Positions 35,601 to 44,773 of a stretch of 64,000 bases of DNA are shown here, piece by piece. The stretch is taken from NCBI GenBank assembly GCA_002358575.1, contig DEPD01000093.1, forward strand, positions 1 to 64,000, read 5' to 3'. This stretch comes from Lachnospiraceae bacterium UBA3401 (GTDB taxonomy: Bacteria; Bacillota; Clostridia; Lachnospirales; Lachnospiraceae). Both the position numbers and the translations under genes were made by a program. Each line of letters begins with the position of its first letter. The stretch's first letter is position 1. The notes under the pieces are model-generated. The model did no database searches, was not told the DNA's origin, and saw nothing but the letters and a program-made list of their open reading frames with translations.

Positions 35601-37947
35601 AACAGTAAATGGCGAGACGCCCAATCTCGAGAGTGATGGAAAACGATATTCTTTTACAATGCCGGACAAAGCGGTGGAAGTTATTGCGTTGTTTGAGCCA
35701 ATTGACATTTTATTAAAGTCCAATTTTAGCGGTGATGCCACGTATTCGGGCAATGCGCAGGGGAAGGTGACACTTACAGTAAAGCCAAGCGGTTCTTATA
35801 CTGTCAAGAGCATTAAAGTTACAGATTCAGGCGGCAAAAAGCTGTCTGTTTCCAGAAAACAGAGCGGTTCTTATCTTTATGAGTTTGATATTACCAAGAT
35901 GTCAAAGGCACCTTGTACAGTGAATATTTCTTTTCAAAAACAGAATAAAGAGCAGGCGGTCAACACTTCTAAAACCAATGTCAATGATGCGATTGACGAG
36001 TTGACGCAGGCTTCCAACCAAGTACAGAAGTCTATCAACCACATTAAGAGTATTGTACAAAAGCCAGACGGTTCTTATAAAAGTTGGGAGACACTCACCA
36101 ATGCAGAACAGGAAGCGATTGTGACAGAGGTGCTAAATCTAGTGGAATCGTTAGGAGCGATGTCAACATCAGCATCTGCAATTTTGAGCAGTCTGACTAC
36201 TATCTATAATATTCTTGCCCCTTATACATCAGATGCGGCGAAGGCGGCAAGGAACGATTTGGAGAAAGCGACCAATCAGATTCAGGATATGCTTGATGCG
36301 CTTCGGTCAGCCAACAATGGTGTCAAGGGAATTGTAAATTATATGAATGCACAGCCAGATGTTCGTTTCTCTCAGTTGGGTGAAGCGTTTGATTTGAGCA
36401 AAGAGAATTTTCATAATCAGTTAAAAGGGTTGTCAAACAGTATTAAATCATTGAGTGACAATGCAGCAAGCTATTCTGACAGAATTAATGATGACCTTAG
36501 AGCGGTCAATGACCAACTGAATGTTGTGTTTAATCTGTTGGCGGACCGCATGGTTGATATGGAGAATCTAAGCATTGAGGAACTATATGAAGATGTTGAT
36601 GATGACAAGATTGATACTATCACGACAGGGCGGACGGATGCATGTACTAATAAAGGGATTATAAAAGGAGATATTAATGTAGGAGGCATTGCAGGTGCAA
36701 TGTCTATTGACGAGGAGGACCCAGAGGATAGTGCTGCTGGCACAATGGACTATAAGATTGGCAGACGATTTATTATGAAATGCCTTGTGACGGACAGTGT
36801 TAATGAGGGCTATATTACTGCGAAAAAGAATGGTGCAGGTGGTATTTGTGGCTATATGAATCATGGTATTATTGTGGATTCGGAAGGCTATGGCAGTGTG
36901 GAGAGCACAGAAGGCGACTATGTGGGCGGCATTTGTGGCGAATCCTTTACTATTATTAAAAACTGCTATGCGTTGTGTTCTGTGAATGGCAATAAAAATG
37001 TGGGCGGCATCGCTGGATATGCGGAAACACTGAAAAATTGCTATGCAATGGCGGAAGTACAGTCTGTGAACGGCAGGGTAGGCGCCATTGCAGGTCAGGT
37101 GGCTTCCTATGAGGAAATGGATATTGATGCGCAGGAACAGGGAGCGAAAGTTGTTGGAAATTACTATGTGGGTGATGATATTCATGGAATTGATGATATC
37201 AGTTATATTGGCGTGGCAGAGCCAATCAGTTATGAGGATTTGCTGACGGTAGAACAGCTTCCAACACAGTTCTGGCATCTTAAAGTAATCTACAAGATTG
37301 AAGACACCTATCTTGGATCTGAGGAAGTGAAGTATGGCGAGAAACTTGACCGATTAAGTTTTCCACAGATTCCTACAAAAGAAGGTTTTTATGGAATGTG
37401 GCCGGATGTTTCCGACCAGCAGATGCGCGGAACATTTGTGGTGGAGGCGGAGTATAAGGACAATGTGACAGTTGTGCAAAGCAGTGGTGATCAGGATGAT
37501 ACAGAGGAAGGCACATGGAAAAAGCCCTACGCTTTAGTGGAAGATATTTTTACGGAAGATACGATATTGAATGTAAAAATAGGTGATGTGACACCACCAG
37601 AGGAAGCGGCTGGAAAGCAAAGCGTAGTGTATGAAGTCACGCTGGAAAATGGCGGCATTAAGGAGACAGATTCCTTTGCGCTGCGCGTTTTAAATCCTTA
37701 TGAGGACGCAGTTGTCTATGGATATTTAGATGGTGTCTGGACAGAGCTTGAGAGCAAGAGCAGGGGACAATATTTGCAGGTTGATATGACAGGCACACAA
37801 GCGTATTTTTGCATTGTGGAAGAGAAAGCAAATATGATGCTGATTGTTGGTTCTATTGCAGGAGCAACGGCAGCAGTAATTCTCCTGATTATAATTATTA
37901 AGAAAGCAAAAGCGCTCAAAAAAAAGAAAAGACAGAAAAAGGAGTGA
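32623..37947 (+). CDS. giant membrane-anchored surface protein with GLUG and InlB-B-like repeats
   Basis: This 1774-residue protein has a signal peptide (to about residue 28, NVRA-A). GLUG-type repeats cover about 140-325 (GGIAGINERTG, GGIVGINHG). A helical/coiled segment follows (330-445), then InlB-B-like repeats (450-705; STAGGRVTTTQNGSQV), a Ser/Thr/Glu stalk with TEIx repeats (735-900), and another InlB-like unit (950-1110). A second helical segment and a second GLUG block (about 1335-1500) precede a C-terminal helix (about 1736-1758) with a Lys-rich tail. I use ATG 32623 behind AAGGTGAG rather than GTG 32614. Overlap with the MMPL gene implies coupled translation, and this pairing suggests a joint envelope function. 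Adhesion is inferred from the repeats. Confidence 0.8.
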   Translation: MHKMCEQILALILSTAMAVSIIPMHNVRAAEQTKEEASASDEMQYERIDIASPEQFADFASKCFIDSWSKDKYVSLKTDIDLAGTEINSIPVFNGIFDGVGHTISGFDCQGDGYVVGLFRYVEREGVIQNLTLKGDITSENEQECIGSIAGINHGTIKNCTFQGTVSGRDTVGGIAGINERTGIIAGCSVKGRITGYYATGGIVGINHGALNYCTNRAGINDDSAWVAQDDEMGTGLGIIESLTADEDSALYSGVDTGGIAGFSDGVISRCTNHGIVGYEHTGYNIGGIVGRQSGIVSLSINQGTVYGRKDIGGIVGQMEPYIEINEAESLRNAINKLHDLVEKTIDDMDAAGDGIKSDVDVMQSYADSAIDSGDELVTQITDFTDNNVEEINSITGRMEHIIDLLPDILDDVSDAGNAMNGLNDVAKQLSKDLDVLGKLDDSSYNEMDYSRLTLLSTVGGTVTTDSANPAANETVTITVKPDEGYQLKEGSLTVTDKKGKKIAISAVSDQENQYTFVMPKANVKIKAEFVYKGAFLVKSTAGGRVTTTQNGSQVTFKASASGGYQFDSFQVNGNAYSGIVTADHEITLDRQTDIKDNTSTVVEAIFTKTAASVHQITVRTGTGGTAYVTGGNTAAAGENVTVHIAARPNYQYKEMRVNGSRITPTQSDSDASEWIFIMPDSNAEVEVLFQYQYDSDSDRRIYAESNAGGTANATKASDGASYTITIVPEEGYDVSEQAALEFQKLPGGTASEQETAENRANADQNQQNEMVTDKENTENGSEPKHTDYNENESSGDSIEIESSDYKEPRTTEIGSTEIESSEIGTTEIGTTEIESTDYNNQESTEEYSEDTTETERTDHSEEESVGESDTLEMESTLAEAFETQETMLDKEDSIRTNAIPSDQIPKSGLEKGEGARTYKYVVRLESTDPNKYIAYVTFVKKDDTSTDTGTTYNITTVSSTGGSVAADISSAKAGDKVYVTPVSNNGYILNQITVNGETPNLESDGKRYSFTMPDKAVEVIALFEPIDILLKSNFSGDATYSGNAQGKVTLTVKPSGSYTVKSIKVTDSGGKKLSVSRKQSGSYLYEFDITKMSKAPCTVNISFQKQNKEQAVNTSKTNVNDAIDELTQASNQVQKSINHIKSIVQKPDGSYKSWETLTNAEQEAIVTEVLNLVESLGAMSTSASAILSSLTTIYNILAPYTSDAAKAARNDLEKATNQIQDMLDALRSANNGVKGIVNYMNAQPDVRFSQLGEAFDLSKENFHNQLKGLSNSIKSLSDNAASYSDRINDDLRAVNDQLNVVFNLLADRMVDMENLSIEELYEDVDDDKIDTITTGRTDACTNKGIIKGDINVGGIAGAMSIDEEDPEDSAAGTMDYKIGRRFIMKCLVTDSVNEGYITAKKNGAGGICGYMNHGIIVDSEGYGSVESTEGDYVGGICGESFTIIKNCYALCSVNGNKNVGGIAGYAETLKNCYAMAEVQSVNGRVGAIAGQVASYEEMDIDAQEQGAKVVGNYYVGDDIHGIDDISYIGVAEPISYEDLLTVEQLPTQFWHLKVIYKIEDTYLGSEEVKYGEKLDRLSFPQIPTKEGFYGMWPDVSDQQMRGTFVVEAEYKDNVTVVQSSGDQDDTEEGTWKKPYALVEDIFTEDTILNVKIGDVTPPEEAAGKQSVVYEVTLENGGIKETDSFALRVLNPYEDAVVYGYLDGVWTELESKSRGQYLQVDMTGTQAYFCIVEEKANMMLIVGSIAGATAAVILLIIIIKKAKALKKKKRQKKE
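35056..35130 (+). repeat. five tandem 15-bp units inside the surface-protein stalk
   Basis: Units of the form ACAGAAATAGGAACT occur head to tail at 35056, 35071, 35086, 35101 and 35116 with one to four differences each. They encode TEIG(S/T), TEIES or SEIGT five-residue units. Being a multiple of three, changes in copy number would lengthen or shorten the stalk without a frameshift. Confidence 0.85.
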
Positions 37948-37954
37948 TAAAAGA

Positions 37955-39534
37955 ATGAAACACTTTTCCATCTGGAGCAATTACTATTTTACGTATGCGC
38001 CGCTCTGGAAACATAAAAAAACAATTTTGCCTGTGTCTTTTTGCGCAGGCAGTGCTGTTTGTTTTGACGCCTATTGTAGGAATGATGATTACATCAATGA
38101 TTATCGGTAGTTTGGAACAGAGCATTTTTATATGGGACCTTGTGGTCAGGACGTTGGCTGTGTTTGCCGGATATGGTGTGCTGAATATTATCAAAGGTTA
38201 TCTGCAAGCACACAATGACGGACTGTATATTGAAGCGCGAACAGAATTCTTTATTATGGAGTGGATTGCGAAGAGTTTCACTTAGCATGGAACAATATGA
38301 GGACGTAAAGATTCGTAAGTTGATGGAGAAATCGAACAAATGAATCTGGACAAATGATTGGGGAATTGAGGGATTTTTACGTCATAATTTAGAATTGGTA
38401 GAAAGTTTGTTAGGGTTGTTGGTCTACGCGTGCTAGGCAAAATTTCGACAGCGATGCGGTGGCATCGTTTAGAAATTTTAACGACGCAACAGTGCGAAAC
38501 AGGCGGTTCACAACTCTAATTTCTGGCCGGATGGAGTACTAGGATTGATTGCTGGATTTTCTAACTGGATTAGTATGATTGGTAAAAGTGTGGTTTCTGT
38601 TCGGCGTGATGGTAATATGATTAATGATCTGCGCGCTTATCTTGCGTTGGATAAAGATGCAGAGACAGGAGTAAAGATAGATCCATCTTGTGGTATTGAA
38701 GTTGTGTTTGACCATGTAAGTTATCAATACTACGGTGCTGAGGAGGAGACATTAAAAGATGTTAGTTTTCATCTTGCGCTTGGGGGAAAACTTGCGCTTG
38801 TTGAGATAAATGGAGCAGGCAAAACAACAATTGTAAAATTAATATCTGGGTTGTATTTACCGACATCTGGCACAATATATATAAATGGTGTTAGCACGCG
38901 CGAACTGGATAGAATAGATTATTATACAAAACAGGCAGCTATTTTTCAGGAACCATTTCAGACTTCTTATAGCATTGCTGAAAATATAGTGTTGGACGAA
39001 GTGCATGACAGTGAGAAAATATGGGAAGTACTTACCCGAGCAGGATTAGATGAAAAGGTTAGAAGCTTTGCGCAGCAGTTGGAAACACATCTTGGAAAAG
39101 ATATTGTACAGGATGGTATTACACTTTCTGGCGGTGAAATGCAGAAACTTCTGCTTGCGCGAGCACTATATCGAGAAGCGTCGCTGGTTTTGTTGGATGA
39201 GCCAACAGCAGCACTAGATGCGTTGGCGGAGACAGAGATTTACAAAAAATATCACACATTAATGCAGGGAAAAAGCGTGCTTTTTATTTCACACAGATTT
39301 GCGTCAACTCGATTTTGTGATCGGATTATCTTGCTTTCAAGCGGGGAAATTAGAGAGCAGGGAACACACGATGAACTAATGAAGGTACAAGGAGCTTGCT
39401 ATCAAATGTTTCAGGTGACGTTGGCTGCATTTCGCAGAGTGCGCGCGGGAGAGAAGGGAATGGGCGGTGTTAGGCGTCAGCTTTCAGAAATATATGGATT
39501 TTTTCAGGAACTTGCCGGAATTGATTCAAGATAA
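37955..39534 (+). pseudogene. decayed ABC exporter (permease-ATPase) gene
   Basis: An ATG 8 nt after the surface-protein stop opens MKHFSIWSNYYFTYAPLWKH, then the frame is lost near 38025. It continues in another frame (FVLTPIVGMMITSMIIGSLE) up to 38285. A fragment FLRHNLELVESLLGLLVYA (about 38374-38430) and several stops follow. From about 38545 an open ATPase part runs through the Walker A-like VEINGAGKTTIVKLISG, LSGGEMQKLLLARAL and LVLLDEPTAALDA. Walker A has Glu where Gly is usual (VEINGAGK). The end after QMFQ is aberrant. The middle transmembrane region is short and broken, so this is a remnant. The original was probably a heterodimeric exporter. Confidence 0.85.
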
Positions 39535-39706
39535 AACTGCAATTTATGTCTCACATCGTATGAGTAATTGTAAATTTTGTGACCAAATTATTGTCTTAGA
39601 TAACGGTCAGATTTTGGAGGAAGGAGAGCACGAGACACTTTTGGAAAAGCAAGGCAGATACTATGAACTCTTTAATGCACAGGCAGTTTATTATACGCAA
39701 AAATAA
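39480..39706 (+). pseudogene. C-terminal remnant of a second ABC exporter ATPase
   Basis: Only the last part of an ABC ATPase survives: TAIYVSHRMSNCKFCDQI (switch His), VLDNGQILEEGEHETLL and YYELFNAQA. No permease, Walker A or signature motif precedes it. It overlaps the aberrant tail of the first pseudogene in another frame, so a deletion of a partner gene probably joined the two ends near 39420-39530. Confidence 0.8.
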
Positions 39707-39811
39707 GTATATTGAAATTAAGCGATAAAGATTTATAGAAAAAATTTATGCTATCGCATTCTAACGTCTACTAACGCAGCCGCTTTTGTTCCTTAAAGAG
39801 TGAGTTGTGAA

Positions 39812-39862
39812 TCTAATAGAAAACTTACATTACATTAAATTGAATGCAAGTTTTCTATCAGA
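39812..39862. terminator. bidirectional terminator between pseudogenes and sensory operon
   Basis: A 20-bp inverted repeat (39812-39831 and 39843-39862) with an 11-nt loop contains only two non-Watson-Crick positions, both allowing G-U pairing in one RNA strand. AGAAAACTT/AAGTTTTCT is the core. It lies between convergent units, just beyond the stop of the minus-strand kinase. The rest of the 180-bp gap shows no gene. Confidence 0.65.
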
Positions 39863-39885
39863 TTGCAACCGCATAGGTAAAAAAA

Positions 39886-42800
39886 TTAATGTAGTACACG
39901 CTGCAATGCGCTCATTAGATTCTCAATATTGATGGGTTTTGCGATATGTCCATTCATGCCGCTTCTTAATGCTTCCTGCTTATCTTCCTCAAAGGCATTA
40001 GCAGTCATAGCAAGAATGGGAATTGATGCAAGTTGTGTATTTTTTAGCTTACGAATTACTCTGGTTGCTTCATAGCCATTCATAACAGGCATCTGAACAT
40101 CCATTAGGATGAGCTGATAATAACCAGGAGTTGACTTTTCTAACATTTCGACAGCAATCTGTCCATTTTCGGCTACCTCAACGGAAAATCCGGTTTCCTG
40201 CAAAATTTCAGCAGCAATTTCCTGATTTAGCTCATTGTCTTCTACTAGAAGAAGACGTTCTGTATGGAATGCGGATGCCTTTTTATCCGTGCCCGAATCA
40301 TTATCTTCTTCTGTGACCGTGATAGAGTGCAAACATTCCCTTAGCTCTGACAGAAACAGCGGCTTGCTGCAAAAAGCTGTGACGCCGGCTTCTTTCGCCT
40401 CATCTTCAATATCCTCCCAATTATATGCAGTCAGGACAATAATTGGTACATTTCCACCTGTTTCTTTCTGGATTCTGCGTGCAACCTCAATTCCGTTCAT
40501 ATCGGGCAGAAGCCAGTCAATAATATAAACTGAGTAAAAATCTTTACGCATCACGGCTTGGTGGGTGCGCAATACGGCTTCTTTTCCAGAAAGAGTCCAT
40601 TCTGCGCGCATTCCAATTTGTTGGAGCATGTAGGAAACACTATCACAAGTATTAAAATCGTCATCCACTACAAGTGCCCGACAGCCTTGTAATTCTGGGA
40701 TTAGCGGGGATTCTTTTACTTCTGAACTGGTGCGGAATGTGAAAGAAACAGTAAACTCTGAGCCGACATTTTGTTTGCTTGTCACGCTGATGGAACCATT
40801 CATCATATTTACAATGTTTTTTGTGATTGCCATGCCAAGTCCTGTTCCCTGAATACCGCTGATAGTAGAGTTGCGTTCCCGCTCAAACGGTTCAAAGATA
40901 TGGTTGACAAAGTCTTCGCTCATGCCAATACCAGTATCCTTAACCTGGAATTCATAGTTAGCGTACCCTTCTTTGGCACCTGGTTTCTCTGTGACCTTAA
41001 TGCTGATAATGCCTCCGGCAGTTGTGTATTTAATGGCATTGTTCAGAAGATTTAACAATACTTGATTCAGACGCAGTCGGTCACAATAGATTCTTTCATT
41101 CTGTACATCAATGGCATCCATGTACAACTCAAGCTGTTTGGAGTGGATATCTGCCTGTATGATATTGCGCAGCCCATGCAGGATTTCAGGAAGAGAACAG
41201 AGCTGTTCGGATAGCTGCATTTTTCCGCTTTCAATATGACTCATATCAAGTACGTTGTTGATCAGGTTCAACAGATGGTTTCCAGATGTCATTATTTTTT
41301 TGAGGTATCCTTCAACTTGATCGGTATGTTCAATGCGGCTGAGTGCCAGTGTAGTAAAACCAATGATCGCGTTCATTGGCGTGCGAATATCATGAGACAT
41401 ATTTGAAAGAAATACACTTTTTGCTTTGTTAGCGCGGTTAGCTTGTTGCAATGCATCTTCCAGAATGGTTGTCTTCTCTATCTCATTGCGGATTTCCTCG
41501 TCAATACTATGAAATCCAAGGACGATACCGCAATTCTGGCTCCAATCTCCTGCACATACAGCTTTCATTTGAAAATAACGCATTTCACCATAACAGATGG
41601 TGCGGTAATTGACGGAGTACACTCGTTTCTCAGCAAGTTTTTTCATTAGGTTTTCCTGTGACAGTGCCTGACGAAGTATTTCTTGATCTTCTTCATAAAC
41701 GCATCGGTTGATGTAGAGGTCAAAGTTTTTTTCCATAAAAAGTTCGCCATCAAAGAGTTCATCTAGTATTTTATATTGACAATCACTGATTCGGAGTGCC
41801 TTTCCTAGACCAGTATCCAGATCAAAGAAACATACAAGATTATAGTCGATACTCAATGCGTGAATTAACTCCATCTGGCGTTGTTCTTCCTGTTTGCGTT
41901 TTTCTTCTTCGTGCAATTTCTGCGCAGTACAATCTAACAAAAAGCGTTGGTATAATAGTTCCCCATTTTCTTGTATTAACTTGATATTTCCCATAATATG
42001 CAACAGATCACCATTATTGTGTTTTATGCGATATGCGACATTGATGCTGTCACCGATTTCCTTTAGGGACAGAATACCTTTTCGGAGAAGTTCTCGGTCC
42101 TCGTCCACTACGGAAGAAGCAATCATATCAAAACCGGCTGCGATCATTTCCTCCTGAGATTCAAATCCCAGTATTTTTAGAGCGGCTCCATTGATACTGA
42201 TAATCCTAGAACCATCGACCGTATGGCATAGAATACCGCAGTCCATTGTAGTAAAAATAGTTTCTAGGGTTTTGGTCTTGGCAATTAACTGCTGTTTGTA
42301 CTCGTTTTCCTGTGTGATATCGATGCCGACGCCGACTGTTCCCATCACGCTTCCATCCAGATCGTACAAGGGGGTTTTGTATGTTGTGAGCAATCTTGCC
42401 CCTGTGCTGGTCTGAATTGTCTCTTCGGAGACACAAGTCTCCTTTCGTGTCATAACTTCATATTCGGACTCGATACATGCCGGATCATCTTGTTCGACAT
42501 CCCATATGTAGGCATGCCTACGACCTTCTATCTGGGATTTTGTTTTATTGACGGTCTTGCAGAAACTGTCATTGACTTTTTCGTGAATGCCATCTTTGGT
42601 TTTGTACCAGATTAGATTTGGAACACTGTTAATGGCGGATTCCAGATATTGGCTGCACTGCCAATAATCTTTTTGTTTTTTATAATCTTGTTGCCATTTT
42701 GCAAAACGAAAAGTAAGTTCTTCATTGGACAATGGCAGTGTCCAGATATCATAGATTTCTGTAAGACATCCGGTTATTTCTGCCAGACAAGAAATCTGTT

Positions 42801-43050
42801 GCTTGTCTGCAAGGATAATTAGTTCTGTAACTGGTCTTTTTTCCGATAATAGCATTTGCATCGTTGCGGTAACATCCATGTCATGAAGGTTCGCAATTAT
42901 GACATCCGCCTTTGAAATCATTGTTTCATAAGGCGTTTTGCTCTCAAAATATTCGTGCGTAAAATGTTTTAGCGGGGATATATCCTCGATTAGTTTAAAT
43001 ATTTTGCGTTGTTTTCCCAGAAAAAAGAAGTTAATATGGCAATGATACAT
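39886..43050 (-). CDS. soluble hybrid sensor histidine kinase with three PAS-like and two receiver domains
   Basis: This 1054-residue protein has no membrane helix. It has an N-terminal receiver-like region (about 1-110) and three PAS-like domains (about 115-235, 255-370, 385-515). The dimerisation/phosphoacceptor helix SNMSHDIRTPMNAIIGF (His about 551) and an HATPase domain (NLLNNAIKYT, VKDTGIGM, GTGLGMAI) follow. Two C-terminal receivers carry phospho-Asp in IIDWLLPDMNG (about 845) and ILMDVQMPVMNG (about 982). I start at the ATG at 43050 behind GGGGAGG instead of the upstream in-frame codon at 43095. It is the last gene of a minus-strand operon with a solute-binding protein and a chemoreceptor. 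No DNA-binding output is attached, so its signal must pass to another protein. Confidence 0.88.
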   Translation of the reverse strand: MYHCHINFFFLGKQRKIFKLIEDISPLKHFTHEYFESKTPYETMISKADVIIANLHDMDVTATMQMLLSEKRPVTELIILADKQQISCLAEITGCLTEIYDIWTLPLSNEELTFRFAKWQQDYKKQKDYWQCSQYLESAINSVPNLIWYKTKDGIHEKVNDSFCKTVNKTKSQIEGRRHAYIWDVEQDDPACIESEYEVMTRKETCVSEETIQTSTGARLLTTYKTPLYDLDGSVMGTVGVGIDITQENEYKQQLIAKTKTLETIFTTMDCGILCHTVDGSRIISINGAALKILGFESQEEMIAAGFDMIASSVVDEDRELLRKGILSLKEIGDSINVAYRIKHNNGDLLHIMGNIKLIQENGELLYQRFLLDCTAQKLHEEEKRKQEEQRQMELIHALSIDYNLVCFFDLDTGLGKALRISDCQYKILDELFDGELFMEKNFDLYINRCVYEEDQEILRQALSQENLMKKLAEKRVYSVNYRTICYGEMRYFQMKAVCAGDWSQNCGIVLGFHSIDEEIRNEIEKTTILEDALQQANRANKAKSVFLSNMSHDIRTPMNAIIGFTTLALSRIEHTDQVEGYLKKIMTSGNHLLNLINNVLDMSHIESGKMQLSEQLCSLPEILHGLRNIIQADIHSKQLELYMDAIDVQNERIYCDRLRLNQVLLNLLNNAIKYTTAGGIISIKVTEKPGAKEGYANYEFQVKDTGIGMSEDFVNHIFEPFERERNSTISGIQGTGLGMAITKNIVNMMNGSISVTSKQNVGSEFTVSFTFRTSSEVKESPLIPELQGCRALVVDDDFNTCDSVSYMLQQIGMRAEWTLSGKEAVLRTHQAVMRKDFYSVYIIDWLLPDMNGIEVARRIQKETGGNVPIIVLTAYNWEDIEDEAKEAGVTAFCSKPLFLSELRECLHSITVTEEDNDSGTDKKASAFHTERLLLVEDNELNQEIAAEILQETGFSVEVAENGQIAVEMLEKSTPGYYQLILMDVQMPVMNGYEATRVIRKLKNTQLASIPILAMTANAFEEDKQEALRSGMNGHIAKPINIENLMSALQRVLH

Positions 43051-43129
43051 GTCATTTCCTCCCCAAAAGATCAATATTTTGAATCGGTATGTCACTTTGT
43101 TTCTATTTTAACAATCGTGTAGACGCATG

Positions 43130-44716
43130 TCAATACAAGTTGTCGAACACGACAGTTTCTCGGTTTAGGCCTGTGACAATTTCTTGATTGTCCCCCATCT
43201 GTTTGGTGATGCCCTCCATATCTTTGGCTAGATTTTTGGTGTTGTCAGCGACGCCCGCGATGCCGCCTGCGCTGTCGCTGACCGCTTTTGTGATGGTGTT
43301 GATGGAGTCTGCGATACCAGACATAGAATGTTTTAGACATTCGGTTCTCAGGTGAAAGTTATCCATTGCGCGGCGAATATAGGCAGCATCTTCTTTATAT
43401 TGGCTTCCAGATGCCACAAATGCTTGAAATTCAGTTAGAACGGACTGACTCATATAATCTACAAGGTGCTGCGCATTTTCTGAGAGATTATGTACTGTGG
43501 CGGTGACGACTGTGTTCATTTCCTGAATACGACTTGCGGTTTCTTGGCTGGAATTGGCAAGGGTGCGCACCTCCTCCGCAACAATGGCAAATCCTTTGCC
43601 AGCGGTTCCAGCGTGCGCAGCTTCCACAGAGGCATTCAATGCGATTAGCTGGGTTTGTTGAGAGATTGCAAGAATTTCTCCTGTCAAAGTTTTAATTTGG
43701 TCTACACTGTGGCTCTTTTCTATAGCATCATTCAGAGCGCTCAGAAGTTCTTTGGTTTTGCTATCTGTGGTTTTTGCGTTGGACTGTGCAGAAAGTTGCA
43801 TGGCATCTGCCCGTGCGTTCATTTGAATGGTATAGTTGCTAAGGGTATTGCATTCCTCTGCAATATTGTGGACATCAAGTCGGACATCCTCCGCATTGTT
43901 ATTGATGGCGGATACATTGCCCGCCACTTCCTGAAAAGCAGAGGACAACGCTTCGGCGAGTGAAGAAAGGTCCGCAGCGCTTCTCTTTGATGCATATGTT
44001 CTTTTTAGAACTTCCCCGGTCATAGTGTTGATACGGCCAGAGCTTTCCTGTATCGTCTGTAGTATGCTTTTGACTGGGAGAACAACGTATTTGGTAATTA
44101 GTTTTAGATCGGCAAAGACCAACAAAACACAGGCTGATGCCGCTGCAATTCCCACTGCCAGTGATATTAGATATACAGATGTAAGCTGTTTTCGGGCGGT
44201 GGTGGTCTGATCTTGGATAGAGGCATTCAGCGCGTCAATATCAGCCTCTATAGCACGGGAAAACGTTGCCACATCACCGTTTGCAAGGATATAGGCATCT
44301 TGTGTCTTGCGGCTGGCACTTGCACAAGTTAAATGAACGAGTGCATGTTTGAAGGAGTCATAATCGGAGAGAAGGGATTGGTATGCTTTTTGATCCGTGG
44401 GTATTATATATTCCTGGTATTGCGCAAGCAAACCATCCAGAGTTGCTTCCTCTAATTTTATTTGCTGAACAAGGGCTGTCATCGTGTTGTAGTCTGTGGC
44501 AACAATATGGCTCAAAGCCATTTTATGAATATTCATGGAGGACTGATAGATTTCAGCCAGACGACCTTGACCTTCCATATAATTGTCGGCAATATTGGAG
44601 GCGCTCGCATTTACATTGCGTATATTAGAAATTGAAATTATATTTGATAAAAGTGCCACAATACCCAGAAGAGCAATGGGCAGGATTAACCGATGCTTTA
44701 AACTAATTGTTTTCAT
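43130..44716 (-). CDS. methyl-accepting chemotaxis protein
   Basis: This 528-residue chemoreceptor has a first helix (about 10-30), an outside helical ligand domain of about 150 residues of four-helix-bundle type, and a second helix (about 183-203). A long cytoplasmic coiled coil follows, with the signalling tip AISQQTQLIALNASVEAAHAG and GKGFAIVAEEVRTLANSS. The tip contacts CheA/CheW in this family. It lies 57 nt after a solute-binding lipoprotein gene and 79 nt before a hybrid kinase. The binding protein may present ligand to this receptor. No che or flagellar genes are in the window. Confidence 0.9.
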   Translation of the reverse strand: MKTISLKHRLILPIALLGIVALLSNIISISNIRNVNASASNIADNYMEGQGRLAEIYQSSMNIHKMALSHIVATDYNTMTALVQQIKLEEATLDGLLAQYQEYIIPTDQKAYQSLLSDYDSFKHALVHLTCASASRKTQDAYILANGDVATFSRAIEADIDALNASIQDQTTTARKQLTSVYLISLAVGIAAASACVLLVFADLKLITKYVVLPVKSILQTIQESSGRINTMTGEVLKRTYASKRSAADLSSLAEALSSAFQEVAGNVSAINNNAEDVRLDVHNIAEECNTLSNYTIQMNARADAMQLSAQSNAKTTDSKTKELLSALNDAIEKSHSVDQIKTLTGEILAISQQTQLIALNASVEAAHAGTAGKGFAIVAEEVRTLANSSQETASRIQEMNTVVTATVHNLSENAQHLVDYMSQSVLTEFQAFVASGSQYKEDAAYIRRAMDNFHLRTECLKHSMSGIADSINTITKAVSDSAGGIAGVADNTKNLAKDMEGITKQMGDNQEIVTGLNRETVVFDNLY

Positions 44717-44773
44717 GACGATGGATTCTCCTTCTTGTAGGAATCGTTTCTTGGAATCTTTTAAAGGGTACTG

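Noticed and set aside
34354..37278. Other long minus-strand frames within the surface-protein gene
   Set aside because: They are rich in Cys/His/Arg with no domain match, and lie opposite well-supported coding sequence.
38286..38544. Insertion sequence in the broken ABC gene
   Set aside because: No transposase, terminal inverted repeats or target duplication are visible; remnants of the permease can still be read, so simple decay explains it.
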